A stretch of DNA of 64,000 nucleotides from JAFAXD01 sp963816775 (lineage in GTDB: Bacteria > Pseudomonadota > Alphaproteobacteria > Rhizobiales > Xanthobacteraceae), in assembly GCA_963816775.1 (NCBI GenBank), contig CAWFLX010000062.1, positions 65,444 to 129,443 of the forward strand. Direction: 5' to 3'. Position 1 is the first letter of the stretch. Each line of letters begins with the position of its first letter. The position numbers were made by a program, and so were the translations under genes. Positions 25,158 to 34,904 of this stretch are shown in pieces. The notes under the pieces are model-generated. The model was not told the origin of the DNA. It saw only the letters and a list, made by a program, of their open reading frames with translations, and made no database searches.

Positions 25158-27002
25158 CTACCGCATCTCATCCGGTGCTTCCACGCCGAGCAACCCCAAC
25201 CCCACGGCGAGCACGTTTACCACGCCGGCAACCAGCGCCAAGCGAGCCAGCGTCATACTGGGATCATTCTGCATAATGAAGCGTAAATGAGGCGAATTAA
25301 ATCCTCGGGTCCATTGGGTATGGAACTCACTCGCCAGTTCATACAGGAAAAATGCGATTCGATGCGGCTCATGCGTGAGGGCCGCGGCCTCAACGACCCG
25401 GGGGAACTGCGCAATCTTGCGCATCAGCGCCAGCTCGGCCGGATCGTCCAGCCGACTGAGGTCAGCCCCGGCCAAGAGACTGGTACGGGCTGACGGGTCA
25501 GCCGGCACGTCAATCACCTCGCCGGCGTTGCGGAAGACCGACTGGCCCCGGGCATGCCCGTATTGCACGTAGAACACCGGGTTGTCGCGTGACTGCTCGA
25601 TCACCTTGGCCAGATCGAAATCGAGCGGGGCGTCGTTCTTGCGATAGAGCATCATGAAGCGGACCGCGTCGCGGCCCACTTCGTCGACGACCTCGCGCAG
25701 GGTGACGAAATCCCCCGCCCGCTTCGACATCTTGACCGGCTCCCCTGCCCGCAGCAGCCGAACCAGCTGAACGATCTTTACGTCGAGCGCGGCCTGCCCG
25801 TGGCTCACGGCTCTGACGGCCGCATTCACGCGCTTGATGTAGCCGCCGTGATCAGCGCCCCACACATCGATCAAATCGTGGAACCCGCGGTCAAACTTCG
25901 CCTTGTGGTAGGCGATGTCGGAGGCGAAGTAGGTGTAGCTTCCGTCGGATTTCTTCAGCGGACGGTCGACGTCATCGCCGAATGCGGTCGCACGGAACAG
26001 CGTCTGCTCGCGGTCTTCCCAATCCTCGACCGGAGCGCCCTTGGGTGGCGGCAACCGACCCTCGTAGACGTGGCCCTCGCGGCGCAGCAGCGCGATCGTC
26101 TCGCCGACACGGTCGGCGTGGGCATCTCCGTCATTGCCTTCGATGAGAGAGCGCTCGGAGAAAAAGACGTCGTGCCGAACATTGAGTGCCGCCAAGTCAT
26201 CGCGGATCACATCCATCATCATCGCAATCGCGCGCGAACGCACGACCGGCAGCCACGCACTCTCGGGCTGCTCCTTCAGGCGATCCGCGAATTCGGCGGC
26301 AAGCGCAGCCCCAACTGGCTTGAGATAGTCGCCCGGATAGAGTCCATCGGGAATTGCGCCGATCTCCTCGCCGAGGGCCTCCCGGTAACGCAGAAACGCC
26401 GAACGCGCGAGCGTATCGACCTGTGCCCCGGCGTCGTTGATGTAGTACTCGCGCGTCACCGCGAACCCGGTGAACATCAAGAGATTAGCCAGCGCATCGC
26501 CAAATACAGCGCCGCGCGTGTGCCCAACGTGCAACGGTCCGGTCGGGTTGGCGGAGACGTACTCAACATTGACGGGCCGGCCGTCGCCAATGCGGCTGCG
26601 GCCGTAGTCGGCGCCCGATTGGATGGCGCTGCGCAACGCCGACGCCCATGCGGTCGGCTTGAGCGTCAGGTTGATGAAGCCGGGCCCCGCAACATCGACC
26701 TTCGCGACCAGATCATCGGCGCGCAGGCGCTCCGCCACGGCCTCCGCAAGCTCGCGCGGCTTTCGACCCGCATCCTTGGCCAGCACCATGGCGTCGTTCG
26801 TCGCAACGTCGCCATGGGCGGGGTCGCGTGGCGGCTCAACGACGACGCGCGACTGATCGATGCCGGCCGGCAGGATGCCGTCCGCGATCAACGCGTTATT
26901 CGCGGCCTTGACCTTGTCCAGAACAATCTTGAAGACGTCGCCATTGTCCGAACGTGAAGTCACTTCGCCACGCGTTTTTTCCCTTGTCGTCATCTGAGCC
27001 AT
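25158..27002 (-). CDS. argS: Arginyl-tRNA synthetase
   Basis: Class I synthetase of 614 residues. The ATP-binding HIGH motif reads HVGH in ANPTGPLHVGHTRGAVFGDA and the KMSKS-like loop reads VKMSKRAGDFVTL. The C-terminal DALR anticodon-binding domain ends about residue 600. ATG 27002 is used; ATG 26993 is also possible. The first 20 residues are polar and unlike most ArgS proteins, so the real start could be further in. It follows dgt by 26 bp. Confidence 0.95.
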   Translation of the reverse strand: MAQMTTREKTRGEVTSRSDNGDVFKIVLDKVKAANNALIADGILPAGIDQSRVVVEPPRDPAHGDVATNDAMVLAKDAGRKPRELAEAVAERLRADDLVAKVDVAGPGFINLTLKPTAWASALRSAIQSGADYGRSRIGDGRPVNVEYVSANPTGPLHVGHTRGAVFGDALANLLMFTGFAVTREYYINDAGAQVDTLARSAFLRYREALGEEIGAIPDGLYPGDYLKPVGAALAAEFADRLKEQPESAWLPVVRSRAIAMMMDVIRDDLAALNVRHDVFFSERSLIEGNDGDAHADRVGETIALLRREGHVYEGRLPPPKGAPVEDWEDREQTLFRATAFGDDVDRPLKKSDGSYTYFASDIAYHKAKFDRGFHDLIDVWGADHGGYIKRVNAAVRAVSHGQAALDVKIVQLVRLLRAGEPVKMSKRAGDFVTLREVVDEVGRDAVRFMMLYRKNDAPLDFDLAKVIEQSRDNPVFYVQYGHARGQSVFRNAGEVIDVPADPSARTSLLAGADLSRLDDPAELALMRKIAQFPRVVEAAALTHEPHRIAFFLYELASEFHTQWTRGFNSPHLRFIMQNDPSMTLARLALVAGVVNVLAVGLGLLGVEAPDEMR

Positions 27003-27028
27003 GCACGGATACGCAACAGCGGCGCGGC

Positions 27029-28228
27029 CTAACGTAATTCCGGCGTCGAGTCAAAAAGCCGCGCATGCTCGATCAGAGCAAATCGATCGGTCATTCCGGC
27101 AATGAAATCGGCGATCTGTCGCGCCCGCGCGGCATCGTCGTCCGCCGCAGCGGGCCGCCATTCCGCCGGCAATTCGCCCGGGCGCTCGAGGTAGTGTGCA
27201 AACAGCTCGCGCAACCGATCTTCGGCAAGCGTCATGATTCCCATTACGCGCGTATGCCGATACATCCGCGGCGACAAGAACGCCTTGATCGCCTCGTCTG
27301 CCTGAGCGACCGCCCCCGAAAATGCGACGACGCTTCCCGCCGCCGCCCGAATGTCGCCGGGGCACTTCGGCGCGAGCGTGCGCAGCCGACGTTGTGCCTC
27401 GCCGATAACGTCTTCGATCATCCGGGTGATCAGGCGACGCAGAAACTCGTGTGAACGTCGCCCAGCTTCGAGACTCGCATTCTGCCGATCAACTTCTCGC
27501 AGAATATCACCAGCGAGCGGAAGGCCGGCGAGATCATCGAGTGCGAACAAGCCGGCACGCAGGCCGTCATCAATATCGTGGGCATCATAAGCGATGTCGT
27601 CGGCAATGGCCGCCGCCTGCGCCTCGGGACTTGCAAAACTCCAGAGCTCCAAGTCCTGGCGTTTATTGTATTCGGCGATTTCGCCGGGAATTCCGTGTTC
27701 GGCATAGCGAACGGTCGGCCGTCCGGCGCGGTCGATCAGCGGTCCGTTGTGCTTGACCAGCCCTTCGAGCGTTTCCCACGTCAGATTAAGGCCGTCGAAG
27801 GCCGCGTAGCGCCGCTCCAGCCGCGTAACGACCGCCAGTGTCTGTCCGTTGTGGTCGAAGCCGCCCCAATCCTTGAGGCAGCTCGCAAGTGCCCGCTCAC
27901 CGGCATGTCCAAATGGCGGATGTCCGAGGTCGTGACCGAGCGCGGAGGCCTCCGCCAGGTCCTCGTCGAGCGCGAGGGCGCGGGCGAGCGAGCGCGCAAT
28001 CTGCGTCACTTCGAGTGTGTGGGTCAGACGAGTCCGGTAGTGGTCGCCTTCGTGATAGACGAACACCTGCGTCTTGTAGCCCAGGCGCCGAAACGCCGTC
28101 GAATGAATGAGGCGATCGCAGTCGCGCCGGAAGTCGCTGCGGGTCGCGCTGGGCGGCTCTGGCCAAAGCCGGCCGCGGGTGGCCCCGGGATCGGCCGCAA
28201 AAGGCGAACGCCGGCCGTTGCTCGCCAT
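27029..28228 (-). CDS. dgt: Deoxyguanosinetriphosphate triphosphohydrolase-like protein
   Basis: HD-domain dNTP triphosphohydrolase-like enzyme of 399 residues. RLTHTLEVTQIARSLARAL and GHDLGHPPFGHAGERAL carry the metal-binding H...HD...D set, and KTQVFVYHEGDHYRTRLTHT precedes it. It probably controls dNTP pools. ATG 28228 (MASNGRRSPFAADP) is chosen; a GTG 60 bp upstream is less likely. It diverges from erpA and lies upstream of argS. Confidence 0.93.
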   Translation of the reverse strand: MASNGRRSPFAADPGATRGRLWPEPPSATRSDFRRDCDRLIHSTAFRRLGYKTQVFVYHEGDHYRTRLTHTLEVTQIARSLARALALDEDLAEASALGHDLGHPPFGHAGERALASCLKDWGGFDHNGQTLAVVTRLERRYAAFDGLNLTWETLEGLVKHNGPLIDRAGRPTVRYAEHGIPGEIAEYNKRQDLELWSFASPEAQAAAIADDIAYDAHDIDDGLRAGLFALDDLAGLPLAGDILREVDRQNASLEAGRRSHEFLRRLITRMIEDVIGEAQRRLRTLAPKCPGDIRAAAGSVVAFSGAVAQADEAIKAFLSPRMYRHTRVMGIMTLAEDRLRELFAHYLERPGELPAEWRPAAADDDAARARQIADFIAGMTDRFALIEHARLFDSTPELR

Positions 28229-28332
28229 GCCGCCCTCTTCACCTTGGACGAACCTTGGAATTGATACACGCGACCGCGGGTTGACCACGGCCCTGCCGCT
28301 GCATACCTATCAGAGTCGCAGACGAGGCGCAT

Positions 28333-28671
28333 ATGGACGCGACCATGGAAGCAGTGACCCTGACCGAGCGGGCGGCACGGCGGATCGGCGAGATCCTCAA
28401 GCGCGAGCCGAGCGGTGCCATGTTGCGCGTAAGCGTCGAGGGCGGCGGCTGTTCCGGATTTCAGTACAAGTTCGATTTCGACCAGAGCCGGGCGGAGGAC
28501 GATCTCGTGCTGGCGCGCGAGGGCGCGGTTGTTTTGATCGATGCGGTCTCGCAGCAATATATGGTCGGGGCTGAAATCGACTATGTCGACGACTTGATCG
28601 GGGCCTCATTCAAGATCAATAACCCGGTCGCGACCGCGTCCTGCGGCTGCGGGACCAGCTTCTCGGTATAA
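28333..28671 (+). CDS. erpA: A-type iron-sulfur cluster insertion protein (ErpA/IscA family)
   Basis: Carrier of 112 residues that delivers Fe-S clusters to apoproteins. The three conserved cysteines are in GGGCSGFQY and SCGCGTSFSV at the C-terminus. ATG 28333 is used; ATG 28345 is an alternative. It diverges from dgt across a 104-bp gap, an arrangement common in this order, and converges on the RND permease. Confidence 0.94.
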   Translation: MDATMEAVTLTERAARRIGEILKREPSGAMLRVSVEGGGCSGFQYKFDFDQSRAEDDLVLAREGAVVLIDAVSQQYMVGAEIDYVDDLIGASFKINNPVATASCGCGTSFSV

Positions 28672-28733
28672 TCGACCCGGCACGCGCGCCAGACGCTGCG
28701 CGCCGCGCACGGGTATTCTCCCCAAAACTTCCC

Positions 28734-31700
28734 TTATTCGGCCGCAACGGCCGGACGCGTTGGCTCGGGCACCGCTTCGAGCTGCGGTTCCAGCCGCCGG
28801 CGCAACACGCGATCGATGCGGTCGAGATAGACATACACCACGGGCGTGATGAACAGCGTCAGCAGCTGCGACACGCACAGGCCGCCCACCACCGCGATGC
28901 CGAGCGGCTGTCGCAGCTCGGCGCCGGCGCCGGTGCCGAGCGCGATCGGCAACGTGCCGAAGATCGCGGCGAATGTCGTCATCATGATCGGACGAAACCG
29001 CAGCAGGCAGGCGTCGCGGATCGCGGCCTCGGCGTTGAGGCCGACGCGCCGTCGTTCGATCGCGAAGTCGATCATCATGATTGCGTTTTTCTTCACGATG
29101 CCGACCAGCATGACGATGCCGATCATGGCGATCACGGACAGGTCCAACCCGGTCACCATGAGAACCAGCAAGGCGCCGACACCCGCCGACGGCAGACCGG
29201 AAATGATGGTGATCGGGTGAATGAAACTCTCGTAGAGAATGCCGAGCACCACGTAGGCGGCAAAGATCGCCGCCAGCACCAGGATGCCCTGTCCTTTGAG
29301 GGAGTCCTGGAAGACTTGAGCTCCGCCCTGAAAACCAGCGCTGATTGAGGCCGGCATATTCATGTCGCGACCAAGCTGGTTGATGGCGTCGGTTGCCTGC
29401 CCGATCGAAAACCCGGGCGCCAGGTTGAAGAACATGGTCACCGACGGCTGCTGACCCTGGTGGTTGACCTGCAGGGGGCCCACGGTGGGTTTGAGCTTGG
29501 CGACCGCGCTGAGCGGAATTGCTGTGCCTGACAGAACACCGACCCCATTTACGCCGCCGCCGGGGGTCGTCGCGGCGCCAGCCGCGTTGGTCTTCAGATA
29601 AATGCGCGACAGATCGGTCGTATCGATCTGGAATTCGGGCTTATTCTCGAGGATCACCTGATAATCGTTGGAGGGCGTGTAGATCGTCGCCACTTGGCGG
29701 CTACCAAACGCGTTGAACAGTTCCTGACGGACCTGGTCGATGGAAATTCCATAGACCGCCGCCATCTCTCGGTCGATCTCGACCGCCAACGTGGGATTGG
29801 AAATATAGAGGTCGCTCGACACGTCGAGGATTCCGGGAATCTTCTCAATACGCTCACGCATTTCCGGCGCAAACCGATAGAGCGCCTCGGCATCGCTCGA
29901 CTGCAGGGTATACTGCCAGTCGGCCTTCGATATCCTTCCGGTAATATTGATATTCTGCACCGGAGCGAAGACGGCGCGCATTCCGGTGACGACGTTGGCG
30001 TCGCGGCGCAACCGCTGGATCACGTCCAGCACTTTCTCCTTGCGCTCGTCGCGCGGCTTGAGCGCGATGAACAAGCGACCCTGGTTGTTGGCGACGTTCG
30101 GCCCACCCACCCCGACGGTGGAGTTGACATAATCGACCGCCTTGTCGGCCTGTACGATCGAAGCGATTTTCTGCTGGCGTTCGTACATCGCCTGGAAAGA
30201 GATGTCGGACGGGCCCTCGACCGAACCGAAGATGAAGCCGGTATCCTCGATCGGGAAAAAGCCTTTGGGAATGTAGTAGTAGAGCAGCACGGTTCCGATG
30301 ATCGTGGCAAAGGTGACCAGCAGCATGGTCGATTTGTAGGCCAGCACCCTGTCGAGCGCCCATTCGTAGCCACGCAGCAAGCCTTTGAACATCGCCTCGA
30401 ACCAACGCAACACGAAGAACTGCTTCTCGCCTTCGTGATGGGCGCGCAGCACACGCGCGCACAGCATGGGGGTGAGCGTGAGCGAGACGAAGCCGGACAA
30501 TATGATGGCGACTGCGATGGTGACGGCGAACTCGCGAAACACGCGACCGACGATGCCGCCCATCAGCAGCACCGGAATGAACACGGCGATCAGCGAGAAG
30601 GTGATGGAAATAATCGTGAACCCGATCTCGCGCGAGCCCTTCAGCGCTGCCTCGAACGGCCGCATGCCCCCTTCCATGTGCCGGACGATGTTCTCGAGCA
30701 TCACGATCGCATCGTCCACCACGAAACCAACCGACAACGTCAGCGCGAGCAGCGTCATGTTGTTGATGGAGAAGTTGAACGCGTACATCGCAGCGCAGGT
30801 GCCGATCAGCGACACCGGCACCGCCAATGCCGGAATAATGGTCGCCGGGATCGAGCGCAGAAACAGGAAGATCACCATAATGACGAGGCCGATTGCGATC
30901 AGCAGCGTGATCTGCACATCGTCGACGGCCGCGCGAATCGATATCGAGCGATCGTTCAAAACCTCCATCTTGATGGCGGCCGGAATCTGCGTGCGATACG
31001 AGGGCAGCCGCGACCGAATCGAATCGACCACCGCCACCGTGTTGGCGTCGGGCTGGCGCTGGATGGCCAGCACAATGGCGCGCTCACCGTTGAACAGGCT
31101 GGCGATCTTATTGTTCTCGACGCTGTCGACGACGCGCGCGATCTCGTCGAGGTGCACTAAAGTGCCGTTGCGTGCCGCCACGACGACCCTTTTATAGTCC
31201 TCCGCCTTGGTCATGGCCCCGCTCGCGGACAGCGTCACGTCCTTCTGCGGGCCCGAGATCGTTCCCACGGGGGTTGACGAATTGGTCTTGGAGACGACGT
31301 TGCGGATGTCGTCGAGCGAGATATTGCGCTGTGCCGCCGCGATCGGATCGACCTGCACGCGCACCGCGAATTTCTGCGCGCCGTAGACCAGCACTTGGGC
31401 AATGCCGGGAAGCTGCGAAATCTGTTGCGCGAGGGTGATCTCCCCGTAATCGTCGACCGTCGACAGCGGCAAGGTCGACGACACCAGGCTGATGAACATG
31501 ATCGGGAAGTCGCCCGGGTTTACCTTGCGAAACGACGGTGGCGTCGTCATTTCGATCGGCAGTCTGCGCTGAGCGACCGTGAGCGCGGTCTGCACATCGA
31601 GGGCGGCGCCGTCGATGTTGCGGTTAAGATCGAACTGGATGGTGATCTGGGTCAAGCCGAGCGAGGACGTCGATGTCATCGACGAGATGCCGGCGATGGT

Positions 31701-31916
31701 CGAGAGTTGCCGCTCGATCGGCCCCGCCACCGACGCTGCCATGGTCTCCGGGCTCGCGCCCGGCAAGGTCGCAGTGATCTGGATCGTCGGGAAGTCGACG
31801 GCTGGTAGTGCGGCGACCGAAAGCAACCGATAACCAAATACGCCGAACACGATCAGCGCCGCCGTGATGAGCGTTGTCATCACCGGGCGGCGGATGCAGG
31901 TCTCGGAAATCCCCAT
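28734..31916 (-). CDS. RND-family multidrug efflux permease (HAE1, MdtB/AcrB-like)
   Basis: Inner-membrane proton-driven pump of 1060 residues with 12 membrane helices and two large periplasmic loops. It begins ETCIRRPVMTTLITAALIVF. LSVGFVVDDAIVMLENIVRH carries the DD pair of helix 4 used for proton relay, and a second half mirrors the first (IGIVMLVGIVKKNAIMMIDF). It works as a trimer with the adaptor encoded 9 bp upstream and an outer-membrane channel; no channel gene is in the operon, but a TolC homologue is at 44048-45487. The pair interrupts the stretch between erpA and xthA. Confidence 0.95.
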   Translation of the reverse strand: MGISETCIRRPVMTTLITAALIVFGVFGYRLLSVAALPAVDFPTIQITATLPGASPETMAASVAGPIERQLSTIAGISSMTSTSSLGLTQITIQFDLNRNIDGAALDVQTALTVAQRRLPIEMTTPPSFRKVNPGDFPIMFISLVSSTLPLSTVDDYGEITLAQQISQLPGIAQVLVYGAQKFAVRVQVDPIAAAQRNISLDDIRNVVSKTNSSTPVGTISGPQKDVTLSASGAMTKAEDYKRVVVAARNGTLVHLDEIARVVDSVENNKIASLFNGERAIVLAIQRQPDANTVAVVDSIRSRLPSYRTQIPAAIKMEVLNDRSISIRAAVDDVQITLLIAIGLVIMVIFLFLRSIPATIIPALAVPVSLIGTCAAMYAFNFSINNMTLLALTLSVGFVVDDAIVMLENIVRHMEGGMRPFEAALKGSREIGFTIISITFSLIAVFIPVLLMGGIVGRVFREFAVTIAVAIILSGFVSLTLTPMLCARVLRAHHEGEKQFFVLRWFEAMFKGLLRGYEWALDRVLAYKSTMLLVTFATIIGTVLLYYYIPKGFFPIEDTGFIFGSVEGPSDISFQAMYERQQKIASIVQADKAVDYVNSTVGVGGPNVANNQGRLFIALKPRDERKEKVLDVIQRLRRDANVVTGMRAVFAPVQNINITGRISKADWQYTLQSSDAEALYRFAPEMRERIEKIPGILDVSSDLYISNPTLAVEIDREMAAVYGISIDQVRQELFNAFGSRQVATIYTPSNDYQVILENKPEFQIDTTDLSRIYLKTNAAGAATTPGGGVNGVGVLSGTAIPLSAVAKLKPTVGPLQVNHQGQQPSVTMFFNLAPGFSIGQATDAINQLGRDMNMPASISAGFQGGAQVFQDSLKGQGILVLAAIFAAYVVLGILYESFIHPITIISGLPSAGVGALLVLMVTGLDLSVIAMIGIVMLVGIVKKNAIMMIDFAIERRRVGLNAEAAIRDACLLRFRPIMMTTFAAIFGTLPIALGTGAGAELRQPLGIAVVGGLCVSQLLTLFITPVVYVYLDRIDRVLRRRLEPQLEAVPEPTRPAVAAE

Positions 31917-31925
31917 CTTCGAGCC

Positions 31926-33053
31926 TTAGGCGTCGGGCTTGTTGCCGCGCACAACCACGCGCGCGCCGTTGGTGAGCTGCAGGAACCCATCGGTGACGAC
32001 GGTTTCGCCGCCCTGAAGGCCGCTTTCGAGCACCGTGTCCCTGCCCGCGACGCGCGCCACCTTGACGGGCTGAACCGCTGCCTTGCCGTCCCTGACCACA
32101 AACACGAAGGTGCCCTGCTGGCTGACTTGTACCGCGGCCGTGGGAACCACGACCGCCTCCTCGTCGCGTAGCGTCAGCTGCACGTTCACGAGCGTGCCAG
32201 GCCACAGCAGGTCATCGGTATTGGGCATCGTCGCCCGAATGGTAACAAGCCCGGTCATCCCATCGACCGTGTTCTCGATCATGGTTACCGCGCCGCTTGC
32301 GGAGCGGCTCTCGCCCGGCGTGATCGCCATGACGGTAGCGGTTTCAGCGGCCAGCGCTTTGCGAATGTCCGGCAGACTCGCTTGCGGGACGGTGAACGTG
32401 ACGTAGATCGGAGCGATTTGAATAATGGTGGCGATTGGTTGGCTGTCTGCGACACGAACAAAATTTCCAACCTTGAGCGCGGCGACGCTGATGCGACCGC
32501 TAATTGGCGCTTTGATGGTGCAGTAGCTGAGCTGAACCTTTAGGTTTTGTATCTGCGCCTGGTCGGCCTTGATGGCGCCGGCGAATGTGCCGACTTGAGT
32601 TTTGGCGTTGTCGAGATTGAGGATCGGGGTTGCCCCCTTGGCAACAAGGTCGGTATAGCGGCGCATGTCGCGCTCGGCGCCCTCGAGTTGGGCTTGGTCA
32701 CGCGCCAGATTCCCTTCGGCCTGCTGGATCTGTGCGTCGATCGCGCGACTATCGAGCCGTACCAATACGTCGCCCTGTCGAACCATCGCCCCATCGGCAA
32801 ACTCTATTGCCGTGATTTCGCTGTCGATCCGCGGCCTCACCGCGACACTTGCAATCGGTGACACGTTGCCGAGCGCGCTCAGTTGAACCGGACTCTTCTT
32901 TTTGACCGCGGTCGCAACTTCGACGGCGACCGGACGCGCACCCTGGCTTGGCGCCTGGGCGACCGCGCCGCCGGGAATTCCGCGAACGACGACCCAAACG
33001 GCCGCCGCGGCGATTGCCGTAACAAGTGCCACTACCAAAATGCGTCTAGTCAT
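31926..33053 (-). CDS. RND efflux periplasmic adaptor (membrane fusion protein)
   Basis: Periplasmic adaptor of 375 residues anchored by an N-terminal helix (ILVVALVTAIAAAAVWVVV). The barrel-sandwich begins at PVQLSALGNVSPIASVAVRP. The hairpin is a coiled coil (IDAQIQQAEGNLARDQAQLE), followed by the second lipoyl half YCTIKAPISGRISVAALKVG. The C-terminal part is membrane-proximal (LTNGARVVVRGNKPD). ATG 33053 is chosen because the longer frame has no signal-like sequence. It is first in the operon with the RND permease. Confidence 0.93.
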   Translation of the reverse strand: MTRRILVVALVTAIAAAAVWVVVRGIPGGAVAQAPSQGARPVAVEVATAVKKKSPVQLSALGNVSPIASVAVRPRIDSEITAIEFADGAMVRQGDVLVRLDSRAIDAQIQQAEGNLARDQAQLEGAERDMRRYTDLVAKGATPILNLDNAKTQVGTFAGAIKADQAQIQNLKVQLSYCTIKAPISGRISVAALKVGNFVRVADSQPIATIIQIAPIYVTFTVPQASLPDIRKALAAETATVMAITPGESRSASGAVTMIENTVDGMTGLVTIRATMPNTDDLLWPGTLVNVQLTLRDEEAVVVPTAAVQVSQQGTFVFVVRDGKAAVQPVKVARVAGRDTVLESGLQGGETVVTDGFLQLTNGARVVVRGNKPDA

Positions 33054-33213
33054 GATTGACCGGACGTTTTTATCGCCCGGGTGTCCTCCCTGTCGTCGCC
33101 CCAGTCCAATGAAAGAACGTTGCTCTGGATGCGGTATTCCTAGCCAGCCTGCATAAACGAATTTTCTAACACAATCATGGACATTATGCATCCTTTCCCG
33201 CACAAACACGCCC

Positions 33214-33999
33214 ATGCGGATCGCGACCTGGAACGTCAATTCAATCAAGCAACGCGTGGACAATGCGGTCGCTTGGCTGACCGCGACTCAACCCGACGTC
33301 GTCTGCTTGCAGGAAACGAAATGCGTCGATGAGGCGTTTCCGCGCGAGCCGTTCGAAGATCTCGGATACAACGTCGCCATCCACGGCCAGAAGAGTTTCA
33401 ACGGGGTTGCCATCCTGTCGAAGTTGCCGCTCGAGGACGTGAAGCCAGGGCTGCCAGGGGATGACGGGGACGACCACGCGCGCTTCATGGAGGCGACAAT
33501 CTCGACGGCGACCGGCGCCGTTCGGGTGGCTTCGCTCTATCTGCCCAACGGCAACCCGATCGGAACGGATAAATATTCATATAAAATCAACTGGATGGAT
33601 CGGCTTTCTCACTACGCACAGGAGCGTCTTGAGCTGGAAGAGCCGCTCATCCTCGCTGGCGACTACAACGTAATCCCCGTCCCTTCCGACGCCCACAACC
33701 CGGAACTCTGGGTCAACGATGCGTTGTTCTTGCCGCAAACCCGCGCGCGCTTTCGGGCTCTGAGCTATCTCGGGCTGACCGATGCGATCCGCGCGGTGAG
33801 CGCCGACCCGAACCTCTATACGTTTTGGGATTATCAGGCTGGCGCTTGGCAAAAAAACAACGGCATCCGTATCGACCATTTGCTGCTGTCACCCGCAGCG
33901 GCGGACCGGCTCACCGCGGCCGGCATCGACAAGCACGTGCGTGCTTGGGAAAAGCCATCCGACCACGTGCCGGTGTGGATCGAGCTCAAAGATGGTTAA
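33214..33999 (+). CDS. xthA: Exodeoxyribonuclease III (AP endonuclease)
   Basis: Base-excision repair nuclease of 261 residues. MRIATWNVNSIKQRVDNAVAWL, then LQETKCVDEAFP (metal-binding Glu), SLYLPNGNPIG, LAGDYNVIP (DxN) and the C-terminal SDHVPVWIEL (catalytic Asp-His) make the full active site. It stands alone on the + strand between the efflux operon and exoR. The 160-bp gap upstream is AT-richer than the surroundings and should hold both divergent promoters. Confidence 0.96.
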   Translation: MRIATWNVNSIKQRVDNAVAWLTATQPDVVCLQETKCVDEAFPREPFEDLGYNVAIHGQKSFNGVAILSKLPLEDVKPGLPGDDGDDHARFMEATISTATGAVRVASLYLPNGNPIGTDKYSYKINWMDRLSHYAQERLELEEPLILAGDYNVIPVPSDAHNPELWVNDALFLPQTRARFRALSYLGLTDAIRAVSADPNLYTFWDYQAGAWQKNNGIRIDHLLLSPAAADRLTAAGIDKHVRAWEKPSDHVPVWIELKDG

Positions 34000-34052
34000 C
34001 AAGCGATGGCTGGAGATCGGTCGCCGCGACAATCGGTGCGTTGCGCGACAGA

Positions 34053-34904
34053 CTATTCCCGGCGCCCTTTGATCCAGCGCTCGATATAGACCAGCGCCAG
34101 CGAGCGATCATCGTCCGAGGCCTGCTTGAAGGCGGCCGCATGCAAATCCTTGATCCATCCGTCTTGCGGGCCCGCCGCATCGCTCGCAAGCGTGAGCCAC
34201 ATCAGGCCGCGCGCGGTTTGGCGCGGCACGAGCTCGCCCTTGAACAGCATGTCGCCAAGCAAAGCCTGGGCCTGAAACTGACCCTTGTTGGCGGCAAGGC
34301 CGAGCCATCGCGCCGCAAGCTTCGCATCCTTCGGGCCAACCGTGCCTTCGGTGTAGATGCGGCCTAGATTGTACTGCGCGTCCGCGTCACCAAAGTACGA
34401 CGCCGCGTAGGCGAACATCTCGCGCGCGCGATCGGGATCAGGTTTGAGCGCGTTCGGAATTCCCTCGAGGTAGTACGAGCCAAGCGCCACGAACGCATTC
34501 GCGACGAACCGCGCCTGCGGCGTTCCCGGGTTATCTTCGGCATGTGCGTTGGCGATGCCGCGGAAATATTCGAAAGCCCGAACGTCGTCGCGCGAAACGC
34601 CGGAGCCTTCCGCATACATGCGGCCGAGCTTCCATTGTGCCACTGCGTGGCCATTCGCTGCAGCGTATTGGAGCGACAGCAAGCCGGCCTTCACGTCACC
34701 TGAGCGGAGCGCCTGAGTGCCGGAACGGAACGCCTCGACCGCCGCAACGCTGGGCTCGGAGGCCGAAGCGGCGGGCGGCGGCAATTCGACATTAACGGGC
34801 GCAACGCTGTTCGGAGCGCCGTCGTACGCGGACCCTGGCCCAATGGGCAGCGTCAGCGCGCCGAGCGCCAAAACTCCGACCGCGATGCGCTCAAATGTCC
34901 GCAT
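34053..34904 (-). CDS. exoR: ExoR-like periplasmic Sel1-repeat regulator
   Basis: Secreted protein of 283 residues with an N-terminal signal (IAVGVLALGALTLPIGPGSA) and Sel1/TPR-like repeats: LSLQYAAANGHAVAQWKLG, RMYAEGSGVSRDDVRAFEYF, YNLGRIYTEGTVGPKDAKLA. The repeat order and the C-terminal QTARGLMWLTLASDAAG and ASDDDRSLAL resemble Sinorhizobium ExoR, which represses exopolysaccharide and flagellar genes by holding the ExoS sensor inactive. No exoS/chvI pair is in the window. The ATG lies inside the ilvD 3' end (14-bp overlap), so expression is probably coupled to ilvD. Confidence 0.82.
   Translation of the reverse strand: MRTFERIAVGVLALGALTLPIGPGSAYDGAPNSVAPVNVELPPPAASASEPSVAAVEAFRSGTQALRSGDVKAGLLSLQYAAANGHAVAQWKLGRMYAEGSGVSRDDVRAFEYFRGIANAHAEDNPGTPQARFVANAFVALGSYYLEGIPNALKPDPDRAREMFAYAASYFGDADAQYNLGRIYTEGTVGPKDAKLAARWLGLAANKGQFQAQALLGDMLFKGELVPRQTARGLMWLTLASDAAGPQDGWIKDLHAAAFKQASDDDRSLALVYIERWIKGRRE

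Noticed and set aside
29694..31160. Long open frame on the + strand opposite the RND permease (488 codons)
   Set aside because: It is fully antisense to a clear gene, is rich in Arg, His and Asp as expected of a GC-rich complementary frame, and has no known motif.
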